Assembly: GCA_004556745.1 (NCBI GenBank)
Contig: SFFY01000082.1
Coordinates: 1 to 5,226, forward strand
DNA from: Bacteroidales bacterium
Lineage (GTDB): Bacteria > Bacteroidota > Bacteroidia > Bacteroidales > Bacteroidaceae
Direction of reading: 5' to 3'
DNA: 5,226 nucleotides
The translations under genes were made by a program, and so were the position numbers. Of the stretch, positions 1-5,144 are shown piece by piece. The first letter of the stretch is position 1, and each line of letters starts with the position of its first letter. A model generated the notes under the pieces. It did not search any database. It had not been told where the DNA came from and saw nothing but the letters and a program-made list of their open reading frames with translations.

Positions 1-260
1 CCGTCCGCCGCCCTCCGCCGTGTGCTGCCGTGTGCTGCCGTCTGCCGCCCTCCGCCGTGTGCTGCCGTGGGGGCTGTTGGGGGGCTGTCCCCCCTGCGGG
101 TTTAGGAGGGGCGCACCCCCACGCCCTGCCTGCTGGCGGCTGCCCCTCTGTGCCCGTGGCGCACCCCCCGAAGCGGCTGCAAGCAGGGGGCAGGGGCGCA
201 CGTGGAGGGGACGGGGACGAGGGGCGGTTGAGAGAAGCCGACGAAGCCAGCGGGCAAACG

Positions 261-290
261 CCAGCCGCCCCCCCTGCGTGGGGCGGCTGG
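261..290. repeat. GC-rich hairpin inside P1
   Basis: CCAGCCGCCCC (261-271) pairs perfectly with GGGGCGGCTGG (280-290) across an 8-nt loop. A weaker relative of the hairpin occupies 374-403 on the other side of the centre of P1, in inverted orientation. The two flank the 42-bp direct repeats like brackets. Confidence 0.8.
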
Positions 291-375
291 CACGGCGGCG
301 GAGCGGCAAAGCCGCGGAGAAGCCGGGACGGCAGGCACGGCGGCGGAGCGGCAAAGCCGCGGAGAAGCCGGGACG
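289..375. repeat. Two identical 42-bp direct repeats at the centre of P1
   Basis: Positions 289-330 and 334-375 are identical and separated by 3 nt (GCA), a period of 45. Each copy contains GAGCGGCAAAGCCGC (301-315 and 346-360), itself a small hairpin with a 5-bp GCGGC/GCCGC stem and AAA loop. The pair lies on the centre of the surrounding 663-bp palindrome. The arms are inverted copies, whereas the core is a direct duplication, so the core is not simply more of the same palindrome. A related 15-mer, GAGCGGCGGAGCCGC, lies at the centre of P2 (4906-4920). Confidence 0.85.
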
Positions 376-663
376 ACCGCCCCAGGCAGGGGGGCGACTG
401 GCGAGCAGACCGCAGGAAGAGGAGGCGCAGCGACCCGCCCCGAAGGTCCCGGCACCGGAGTGTGCGCCCCTGCCCCCTGCTTGCAGCGGCTTCGGGGGGC
501 GCGTCAATGGGCACAGGGGGGCAGCCGCCAGCAGGCAGGGCGTGGGGGTGCGCTCCTACTAAGACCGCAGGGGGGACAGCCCCCCAACAGCCCCCACGGC
601 AGCACACGGCGGAGGGCGGCAGACGGCAGCACACGGCAGCACACGGCGGAGGGCGGCGGACGG

Positions 664-972
664 GGAGCGGCACACGGCGGCGGCGGACGGCGGCGGCGGA
701 CGGCTGACGGCGGAACGGACAGCGGCGGCGGACGGCGGAACGGCTGACCGCCCAACCCTGCCCACAGTGCCGCCAAACGGCGAATTGGGGGGACAATCCG
801 CCCAAACCGCCCCTGCCGCCCCCTGCCAGCCCCTGCCGCCGCAGCTTCACCCCTGCCCACCCGAGCCGAGAAAGGGCGGTGGAGGGGCTAAAAATGGGCA
901 AAAAATGGATTTTTCGGGGCTTGCCGCCGCCGTCCGACCGCCCGACCGCCGCACCCGACACGCCGCCCAAAC
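664..972. other. GC-rich non-coding segment with 13-bp G-rich repeats
   Basis: CGGCGGCGGACGG occurs at 675-687, 688-700 and 720-732. The unit is close to the tandem unit on the far side of the gene block (4494-4604) and is in the same orientation. From about 750 the strand bias flips to runs of CCGCCC and CCCCTGCC. An A/T-tract inverted repeat (AAAAA-TGGA-TTTTT, 901-914) is the only AT-rich island. I see no convincing gene: the open frames are proline- and arginine-rich low-complexity products of the GC bias. Confidence 0.6.
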
Positions 973-1075
973 TCCCTTTTGGTCTTACTTCGTGCCCAAG
1001 GGTCTTAGATGGACGGTACATTTCCTCCCCTTTGGTCGTGGATGGACTCCTCTTTAGTCTTATTCATGTCTTGGG
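973..1075. repeat. Degenerate iteron-like direct repeats, candidate Rep-binding origin region
   Basis: Related short motifs recur: GGTCTTAC at 981, GGTCTTAGATGGAC at 1001, GGTCGTGGATGGAC at 1034, AGTCTTAT at 1056 and a weak TGTCTTGG at 1067. Most are preceded by a C/T-rich CCCTTT-like stretch. Spacings are 20, 33, 22 and 11 nt, so the last three are multiples of one helical turn. GGACGGTACATTT (1011-1023) recurs with one change at 1162-1174. Rep_3 initiators typically bind iterons next to their gene, and rep ends at 1288. The repeats are degenerate, so the origin assignment is an inference. Confidence 0.45.
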
Positions 1076-1104
1076 ATGCCGCATAAACACACGTGAAAAC
1101 GCTA

Positions 1105-1142
1105 ACGTGATAGCATTAATATAGTATGCTGAAAATAGTAAG
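1105..1142. other. AT-rich segment, possible origin unwinding region
   Basis: This is an AT-rich stretch between the iteron-like repeats and the rep terminator. It contains a short inverted repeat (AGCAT...ATGCT). AT-rich DNA next to iterons is the usual place of strand opening in Rep_3 replicons. I found no clear DnaA box, so the call rests on position and composition only. Confidence 0.3.
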
Positions 1143-1182
1143 TAGTCGTGTAGAAGCAGGCGGACGGTGCATTTGTGGGCAA

Positions 1183-1217
1183 AACTATCCCCGCCACCAC
1201 GCAGAGTGGTGACGGGG
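1183..1217 (-). terminator. Rho-independent terminator of the rep operon
   Basis: CCCCGCCACCAC (1189-1200) and GTGGTGACGGGG (1206-1217) form a 12-bp stem with one mismatch and a 5-nt loop. On the minus strand the stem is followed by ATAGTTTTG. It lies about 70 nt downstream of the rep stop codon, the expected place for the end of the minus-strand operon. The T-tract is short, so termination strength is uncertain. Confidence 0.55.
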
Positions 1218-1255
1218 TGAAGGCGCAGCGGCATTATGCTGGTGGGGGTTGCGGT

Positions 1256-1281
1256 TAAGACTTTTGCGATTTGCAGTCTTA
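1256..1281. repeat. TAAGACT/AGTCTTA inverted repeat behind rep
   Basis: TAAGACT (1256-1262) and AGTCTTA (1275-1281) are perfect 7-bp arms around a 12-nt loop, just after the rep stop. The same core occurs as an inverted pair at the rep-operon promoter (2814-2839) and as direct copies in the iteron-like region. This suggests one DNA-binding protein, probably Rep, recognises all of them. It could also be a weak hairpin in the rep mRNA tail. Confidence 0.5.
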
Positions 1282-1287
1282 GTTTTG

Positions 1288-2226
1288 TCACATATTTCTC
1301 ACTTCATCACGGATGGCGGCGATGATGTAGCCCTTTCCTTTGCTCTTCTTCCGTGCTCTGTGCGTCACGTCTTGAACTATTTGCAATGCGCATGGGTGTT
1401 CCATCAATCGTTTTAGCAGCTCTTTGTGTGCGGATAGTTCCCGGTATGTAAAGCCGCCATCGCATATTAGATATGTCTTTATGTTCTTTTCGAGGAACAC
1501 ATCTATTTGGTTTTCTGCTTCGTTTTTCGCTTCAATTGGTTTTGGTTTTGGCTTGGTGATTAGTTGTATTTTCACTACCTTTTTCCCTTCTCTCACTCTT
1601 TCATAGTCTAATTGAATTGATGTTTTTTCAGTGATTTCCTTGCAGGCAGGTGCTATTACTTTTTTGATGAAGTCTGCGGTTTGGTTATATTTGTCGGCGA
1701 CTCCCATCACGTCTTTGAGCCAACCAATGGTGTAGTCTTTTGGTGCTCGCTGTCCGTACATCAGCATGAAAAGGCGGACGGATGAGGGGAGCCGCATAGC
1801 CATAGCCGCTTCCAGGTCATAACGAGTGAAGCCATGGGTGAAGTCAAAAAGGCAATCCAAAAAATACCCGTACACTGTGAAAGTCAAGTTGCCACGGTTC
1901 ACCTCATGGATGACATTGTAGATGATTGATGAGCAGCGCCATTGGTTGGTATCGGAGTCATAGAACTGCATTACCCTACGGCACAGTCTTATCGCTCCTT
2001 CCCTCACATCTTCGTAGTGGTTTGAGCCATCAGTTAGCACATACCTCATTGGTATGGTAATAGTAACGTCATCACAGTGTTTTTTGAACCGCCTTAAGTT
2101 CTTGGCAATGTAGACGTCTTTTAATTGCGCCTGGGCATACTCTACAATCTTCACTATTATGCGAAGCTCATACAGTGACAATGCGCCCTTGGCGCACGTC
2201 ACTATCCATGATTGTTTTAGTTCCAT
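1288..2226 (-). CDS. Replication initiator protein, Rep_3 (RepB/WH1) family
   Basis: This 312-aa protein has the organisation of theta-plasmid Rep_3 initiators, which bind iterons and open the origin. Residues about 15-35 (LSLYELRIIVKIVEYAQ) match the opening helix of the first winged-helix domain. TITIPMRYVL (55-64) and the YEDVREGAIRLCRRVMQFY segment (71-89) follow. GYFLDCLFDFTHGFTRYDLEAAMAMRLPSSVRLFMLMY (120-157) is the typical central region; the family usually has an F...Y...S.R.YELL pattern there. Residues 165-228 (YTIGWLKDVMGV, DKYNQTADFIKKVIAPACKEI, then REGKKVVKIQL) match the second winged helix. The C-terminus ends with a basic stretch, RARKKSKGKG (290-299). The length is normal for the family. 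The ATG overlaps the end of the 86-aa upstream gene by 10 nt (ATGGAACTAA), implying translational coupling. Family assignment comes from recognition of the pattern, not a search. Confidence 0.92.
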   Translation of the reverse strand: MELKQSWIVTCAKGALSLYELRIIVKIVEYAQAQLKDVYIAKNLRRFKKHCDDVTITIPMRYVLTDGSNHYEDVREGAIRLCRRVMQFYDSDTNQWRCSSIIYNVIHEVNRGNLTFTVYGYFLDCLFDFTHGFTRYDLEAAMAMRLPSSVRLFMLMYGQRAPKDYTIGWLKDVMGVADKYNQTADFIKKVIAPACKEITEKTSIQLDYERVREGKKVVKIQLITKPKPKPIEAKNEAENQIDVFLEKNIKTYLICDGGFTYRELSAHKELLKRLMEHPCALQIVQDVTHRARKKSKGKGYIIAAIRDEVRNM

Positions 2227-2477
2227 TTGATATTTTTGTCTGTTTTTGTCATTAATATCCCAGTCTTTGTATAAATGTCGCCGAGACTAAGAACTTGATG
2301 AGCGAGTTGGTTACGGTCTGTTAGTGTGTCGTTGCCGGCAAGTACCTTCCACAGCTGATTGGTGCAAAGCATTACACACTGGCAATAGCAGTCACCACCA
2401 ATTGACCACATTTTTACCCTCACCAAGCCGTTTGATAGCTTGGTGAGTTCAAAGTTCTTTCTAATTTTCATTTCCAT
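2217..2477 (-). CDS. Hypothetical protein (86 aa), second gene of the rep operon
   Basis: I do not recognise this protein. It has a basic N-terminus (MEMKIRKNFELTK), a cysteine-containing patch (GGDCYCQCVMLC, about residues 27-38) and a hydrophilic C-terminus. There is no signal peptide or membrane segment. The spacing of the cysteines (C-x-C-x-C then C) could be a metal site, but nothing else supports that. It starts 10 nt after the 91-aa gene and overlaps rep by 10 nt, so it is co-transcribed with rep and may control its translation or copy number (inference). A second in-frame ATG two codons later is an alternative start; no Shine-Dalgarno sequence decides between them. Confidence 0.75.
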   Translation of the reverse strand: MEMKIRKNFELTKLSNGLVRVKMWSIGGDCYCQCVMLCTNQLWKVLAGNDTLTDRNQLAHQVLSLGDIYTKTGILMTKTDKNIKWN

Positions 2478-2487
2478 AGTCTTGATG

Positions 2488-2763
2488 TTAACCTATTGAT
2501 ATGTGTATATAATTTGAAGTGATGAAGATATTTCTTTTTGCCAACGCTTCATTGATTAGTTTGATGTACTTGTTGTCCATGCTATTAAAATGCCAAATTC
2601 TATCCATGTGCATATTGCGCAGGTCGAACAAATAATCTAAAAGTGCCTGCAAACATATTGAATACTCGTCATCGGTGGTTTGTTCTAACACCTCTTTTGA
2701 AACTTCCTCTTGAATTCTGGCAACGTATTCCCAGAGGCTCTGTGTTTTAATGTCTTGTTTCAT
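2488..2763 (-). CDS. Hypothetical protein (91 aa), first gene of the rep operon
   Basis: I do not recognise the family. The protein is acidic and probably mainly helical: SLWEYVARIQEEVSKEVLEQ (about residues 9-28), then DEYSICLQALLDYLFDLRNM (32-51), then a third helix around NKYIKLINEALAKRN (63-77). This would suit a small regulator or a partner protein, but no DNA-binding motif is evident. It begins about 30 nt downstream of a well-formed Bacteroidota promoter and leads the operon that ends with rep. The ATG at 2763 gives a sensible leader length, and no alternative start is needed. Confidence 0.75.
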   Translation of the reverse strand: MKQDIKTQSLWEYVARIQEEVSKEVLEQTTDDEYSICLQALLDYLFDLRNMHMDRIWHFNSMDNKYIKLINEALAKRNIFITSNYIHISIG

Positions 2764-2798
2764 AATGGTAAATTTTAGTGGTTGATAAATAACTTCTG

Positions 2799-2831
2799 CA
2801 AAGGTAGTGAGATTAAGACAAATAACACAAA
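2799..2831 (-). promoter_or_regulatory. Bacteroidota-type promoter of the rep operon
   Basis: On the minus strand the -7 element reads TACCTTTG (2799-2806), a full match to TAnnTTTG. A TTTG -33 element lies at 2828-2831 with a 21-nt spacer. The consensus spacer for the Bacteroidota primary sigma factor is 19-21 nt. The predicted start gives a 5' leader of about 30 nt before the ATG at 2763. Confidence 0.7.
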
Positions 2832-2839
2832 AAGTCTTA
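2814..2839. promoter_or_regulatory. Candidate operator: TAAGAC/GTCTTA inverted repeat over the rep-operon -33 box
   Basis: TAAGAC (2814-2819) and GTCTTA (2834-2839) are inverted with 14 nt between them, and they bracket the -33 element (2828-2831). The half-site matches the core of the iteron-like repeats at 981, 1001 and 1056. Rep_3 initiators often repress their own promoter by binding an inverted pair of partial iterons, so autoregulation is likely but inferred. Confidence 0.5.
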
Positions 2840-2889
2840 GTAAACTATCTGTAAAAGTATTGCTATATGTTAAATTACTGAAAGTTAGG

Positions 2890-2919
2890 TTTGTTTTACT
2901 GTCATTTTGTCTAATTTTG
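2890..2919 (+). promoter_or_regulatory. Bacteroidota-type promoter of the 301-aa gene
   Basis: TTTG (2890-2893) and TAATTTTG (2912-2919, matching TAnnTTTG) are separated by 18 nt, one short of the usual 19-21. The predicted start is near 2926, leaving a leader of about 50 nt. No Shine-Dalgarno sequence precedes the ATG; the leader ends in an A/T-rich stretch, normal for this phylum. Confidence 0.55.
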
Positions 2920-2945
2920 CACACGGCAGCGTTAGTGTGCTGCTG
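2919..2945. promoter_or_regulatory. Lone copy of the palindrome-arm motif at the start of transcription
   Basis: CACACGGCAGC (2920-2930) is identical to the repeat unit of the arms of P1 and P2. GTGTGCTGCTG (2935-2945) differs by one base from the same unit read in the arms' other orientation (GTGTGCTGCCG). The two are separated by GTTA, and GCACAC (2919-2924) can pair with GTGTGC (2935-2940). It overlaps the last base of the -7 box and the expected start site. It could be an operator or an RNA hairpin in the 5' leader. Confidence 0.6.
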
Positions 2946-2978
2946 TCATCAAAATACTAATATTCAATCATTACAACT

Positions 2979-3884
2979 ATGGCAAAAGGAAACATGATGC
3001 TTGGTTACTCCCGTGGTTCTGTCGGTGATGTAACATTTTCAAGGCTTAAGGGTCAACAGATTGCGAAAGCACGTAACCGCAACCCAAACAACCCTAAAAC
3101 TAAAACACAGATGATGCAAAGGTCTCTGTTTGTGAGCGCAACAAAGTTCTACCAGCAGGCAAGAGCAAAGTTCTTCCAGTTTGCGTTCGAGGACAAAAAG
3201 TACCATGAAAGCGACTTCAATGCGTTCATGCGTCACAATGTGAAGAACGGCACGAACATGAGTCAGGAAGCCGTACAGGCTTACAATTACCCCGCTTTGG
3301 GTATGTGGGCTCTTTCAAAAGGGTCGCTTCAGCCGTTTGAGCAGACCGCAGTTGGCAATACATTCCGTGCCAACACTGGCATTGTAGTGCCGCAGGATTA
3401 CGACATACCAACCACTGTTGGCGCATTGTCCGCAACCCTCATTCAGTCAAATCGCTTCCAGCCTGGCGATATGCTGACAATGGTGAACTACGGTTTCACA
3501 AGGGTGGGTGAAGCCCCAGTACCTGCGCTTGCTCCGCTCAACGATGACTATATGACGTATTTCACTTATAAACAAATGGTCATCAACACCGACAGCACAG
3601 ATGCCCTCACCAAGTACGATTTGGGCGTTTACGTGGACGGAACTACCCATGTGCTGTATATTACCAGTACGGGAGAGGTGTACGATGAAAGATACGTTGC
3701 CGTCTGCCTCATTCACAGCCGTCAGACTGCCAATGGGCTGTTGGTAAGCGACAGTGTGCTGCTTCCGTCTGCTCTGTTTGATACAGCCGTTAAGGCGTGT
3801 GCTGATGACGCATACATACAGCAGGTTCTTAACGCATGGGGCGCAACTGAAGAAGCTATACTGTCACCACGCTCGGTCGTGTAG
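2979..3884 (+). CDS. DUF6266-like protein of unknown function (301 aa), candidate structural or DNA-binding protein
   Basis: The N-terminus (about residues 1-70) carries GYSRGSVGDVTFSRLKGQQ, then a basic run (KARNRNPNNPKTKTQ, 30-44), then QRSLFVSATKFYQQARAKFFQFAF (47-70). From memory this matches the G-x-V-G-x-V...NP-x-T-x-x-Q-x-x-QR...F pattern of DUF6266-type Bacteroidota proteins, whose function is unknown. The remaining 230 residues look beta-rich with alternating hydrophobics, and there is no signal peptide, membrane segment or catalytic motif. A basic arm before a beta-rich body is also typical of small capsid proteins, but I cannot establish that role. It is the only large gene on the plus strand and has its own promoter. 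Coding periodicity fades in the last ten codons and resumes downstream in other frames, so the true C-terminus may have been lost by frameshift. Confidence 0.85.
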   Translation: MAKGNMMLGYSRGSVGDVTFSRLKGQQIAKARNRNPNNPKTKTQMMQRSLFVSATKFYQQARAKFFQFAFEDKKYHESDFNAFMRHNVKNGTNMSQEAVQAYNYPALGMWALSKGSLQPFEQTAVGNTFRANTGIVVPQDYDIPTTVGALSATLIQSNRFQPGDMLTMVNYGFTRVGEAPVPALAPLNDDYMTYFTYKQMVINTDSTDALTKYDLGVYVDGTTHVLYITSTGEVYDERYVAVCLIHSRQTANGLLVSDSVLLPSALFDTAVKACADDAYIQQVLNAWGATEEAILSPRSVV

Positions 3885-3886
3885 CG

Positions 3887-4207
3887 GTGGCACCGTCATC
3901 GCCCATGACCGCTACAATGTTAGTAACATTGCCGTGGACACCACAGCGTGGCTCTTTCATCAAGATTAATAGTGGTGAAAGTGTAAAAGGAAAGTCATTC
4001 ACCGTCACTATTGATGATATGGGTTATGAAGGCACACTTGTTGTAGGTCAAACGTTCTGGGAAGACCCTATGGGTGCAGGTCTTACTATATATAACATTA
4101 CTGATACAAACGAGATAGTTGTGGACAAAAAGGGCGATTGCCCTGACATTGGAAGCATCAAACTAAAGATTGACGGTGTTGATGTGCCCATTACACTAAA
4201 GTCGTAA
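3887..4207 (+). CDS. Small beta-rich protein or severed C-terminal domain of the 301-aa gene
   Basis: From about 3950 to the stop the frame has strong coding character (purine-N-pyrimidine codons: AAG ATT AAT AGT GGT GAA...). It encodes a beta-rich stretch (KSFTVTIDDMGYEGTLVVG, then LTIYNITDTNEIVVDKKG, then GSIKLKIDGVDVPITLK) that suits a small sandwich domain. No family is recognised. The first 20 or so residues from GTG 3887 look artificial (APSSPMTATMLVTLPWTP). Over 3886-3950 the neighbouring frame gives the more natural GGTVIAHDRYNVSNIAVDTTAW. The start is therefore uncertain; ATG 3905 or 3917 are alternatives if it is a separate gene. Only 2 nt separate it from the preceding stop. A C-terminal domain cut off by one or two small indels is the better reading. 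Confidence 0.55.
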   Translation: MAPSSPMTATMLVTLPWTPQRGSFIKINSGESVKGKSFTVTIDDMGYEGTLVVGQTFWEDPMGAGLTIYNITDTNEIVVDKKGDCPDIGSIKLKIDGVDVPITLKS

Positions 4208-4258
4208 ATTAATATGCTACGTTTTTGTAAAATAACTGTTGAGCAAGTCTGTCAGTTG

Positions 4259-4296
4259 GTGATATATCTTGCCAAGGTCGTCGCAAAGATATTCAC
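4259..4296. repeat. Hairpin downstream of the plus-strand genes
   Basis: GTGATATATCTT (4259-4270) pairs with AAGATATTCAC (4286-4296), with one bulged T and a 15-nt loop. It lies about 50 nt after the last plus-strand stop codon. No T-tract follows directly, so it looks like a stabilising 3' structure or a binding site rather than an intrinsic terminator. A TAAGACT copy (4300-4306) follows at once. The rest of 4208-4390 is AT-rich and holds no gene that I can support. Confidence 0.45.
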
Positions 4297-4357
4297 CTCT
4301 AAGACTTCGTAACTGCTTTGTTTTTGTTAGTTTTCTGCAATCTTCTTTCCGCTTCTG

Positions 4358-4384
4358 TCCGTGATGGATGGGGGCGGATTTTTT
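4358..4384 (+). terminator. Weak candidate terminator of the plus-strand unit
   Basis: TCCG (4358-4361) can pair with CGGA (4375-4378), immediately followed by six T residues (4379-4384). The stem is very short and the loop long. It is proposed only because it is the one T-run after a pairing element between the last plus-strand gene and the GC-rich block. Confidence 0.25.
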
Positions 4385-4493
4385 GTGTACTCAAACGGCA
4401 GCACCTAAGCGACCATGGGCGGCGGTAGTTACGGGCTACGCTGCGGCGTGCCGCCTTGCTAAGTCCGCCCGAAGCGTAACGGATGGCTCACCA

Positions 4494-4604
4494 GGTAGGC
4501 GGCGGAGGATGGCGGCGGAGATGGGCGGCGGAGATGGGCGGCGGAGGTAGGCGGCGGAGGTAGGCGGCGGAGGAGGGCGGCGGAGGTAGGCGGCGGAGGT
4601 AGGC
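4494..4604. repeat. 13-bp tandem repeat array, unit GGTAGGCGGCGGA
   Basis: Eight consecutive 13-bp units run from 4494 to 4597, with a ninth starting at 4598. All end in GGCGGCGGA, and the first four bases vary (GGTA, GGAT, GATG, GGAG). The array abuts the left arm of P2. Regular GG runs make two-layer G-quadruplexes possible on the plus strand. A period of 13 keeps no coding frame, so this is not a protein repeat. Close relatives of the unit (CGGCGGCGGACGG) lie just inside P1 at 675-732 in the same orientation. Confidence 0.9.
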
Positions 4605-4610
4605 AGCGCA

Positions 4611-4644
4611 CGGCAGCACACGGCAGCACACGGCAGCACACGGC
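4611..4644. repeat. 10-bp tandem repeat CGGCAGCACA in the left arm of P2
   Basis: Three exact units (4611-4620, 4621-4630, 4631-4640) are followed by a partial one. The mirror copies are TGTGCTGCCG at 5191-5220. In P1 the same unit appears with irregular spacing near 21-40 and 56-66, and mirrored in 598-643. Identity across both palindromes and both arms suggests gene conversion or recent expansion. Confidence 0.88.
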
Positions 4645-4681
4645 GCACGGCAGCAGGCGGCAGGGTGGTAGGTGAAGGGGC

Positions 4682-5144
4682 AACAGTGCAAGGAGGGAGG
4701 CAGGCAGGCAGGGGGAACAGTGCAAGGAGGTGGAAAAAATGTGGTTAGGGTAATAGTGCACGGAGGGGGGACGGATGCAAAGACGCCGAGGGGGGCGGGC
4801 GTAGAGCGCGGAGGAAGAAAAGGTAAAAGGCGGTTGAGCGTAGGCAGCGTAGAACGCCGGCAAACGGAAGCCCCCTTTTTTTTTGCGGCGGATGGAACTG
4901 CGGAAGAGCGGCGGAGCCGCTTTTGTGGCGGTTCGGCCGCCACAAAAAAAAAAGGGGCTGGAGGGCAGACGGCGGGCGGAGCTGCCGCAGCGACCCGCCT
5001 TTTATCTTTTCTTGCGGAGTGCTCGGAGCCTGCCCTCCTCGGCGTATTGGCATTGGTTCCAACTCCGTGCGCTTTATCCCTAACCTCTTTTTTTCCGTCT
5101 CCTTGCGCGTTACCCCTGCCTGCCTGCCAGTCTCCTTGCGCGTT
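4682..5144. repeat. Six 15-bp sites, three per P2 arm, in inverted orientation
   Basis: The left arm has AACAGTGCAAGGAGG at 4682-4696 and 4716-4730, and AATAGTGCACGGAGG at 4752-4766. The right arm carries reverse-complement relatives at 5130-5144, 5097-5111 (both GTCTCCTTGCGCGTT) and 5061-5075 (AACTCCGTGCGCTTT). Spacing is 34 and 36 nt on the left and 33 and 36 nt on the right. The core RYGCAMGGAG is kept while the sequence between changes, as expected of protein-binding sites. P1 has one comparable GCGCAC element per arm (about 196-201 and 462-467). Confidence 0.7.
4907..4947. repeat. Nested hairpins at the apex of P2
   Basis: AGCGGC (4907-4912) pairs with GCCGCT (4916-4921) over a GGA loop. 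Next to it TTTTGTGGCGG (4921-4931) pairs perfectly with CCGCCACAAAA (4937-4947) over the loop TTCGG. The first is related to the core of the P1 direct repeats. The second, with its 11-bp stem, is the strongest local hairpin in P2 and has no counterpart in P1. Neither has a T-tract placed as in a good terminator. Confidence 0.75.

Larger units (their letters stand above)
1..663. repeat. P1: giant imperfect palindrome, paired arms 1-201 and 462-663
   Basis: The two arms are reverse complements. Aligned by hand, 1-99 pair perfectly with 565-663. Pairing continues to 201/462 with nine mismatches and one bulged base (504). The interior (202-461) is more diverged, but its flanks are again inverted: 259-288 resembles the reverse complement of 374-403. 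Both relations share a centre near 332. The sequence is extremely GC-rich. Frames that are open across it on both strands are by-products of the repeats: the same peptide strings appear from opposite arms. A single strand could fold into a rod of about 300 bp, and the duplex could form a cruciform. The role is unknown. Possibilities are a terminal hairpin, a replication or packaging structure, or a long structured RNA. Confidence 0.9.

Noticed and set aside
1..663. Insertion sequence or transposon bounded by terminal inverted repeats
   Set aside because: No transposase frame lies between the arms, and the repeat continues toward the centre as a palindrome rather than enclosing a gene.
20..860. 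Open frames of 60-225 codons on both strands across P1
   Set aside because: They are Pro/Arg/Gly/Ala-rich, overlap in several frames and repeat the same peptides from opposite arms of an inverted repeat. GC-rich DNA has few stop codons, so these lengths mean little.
767..1124. Two plus-strand frames between P1 and the rep operon (96 and 81 codons)
   Set aside because: Low-complexity composition, no promoter and no recognisable motif; they cross the iteron-like repeats.
1064..1291. 75-codon minus-strand frame with a GTG overlapping the rep stop
   Set aside because: It runs through the terminator hairpin and AT-rich segment, has a non-ATG start and shows no coding-like composition.
4494..4660. 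CRISPR array
   Set aside because: The repeats are contiguous 10- and 13-bp units without unique spacers, and no cas gene is present.
4921..4953. Intrinsic terminator made of the 11-bp hairpin and A10 run
   Set aside because: On the plus strand the hairpin is followed by A, not T; on the minus strand the T-run precedes the hairpin, the wrong order for termination.
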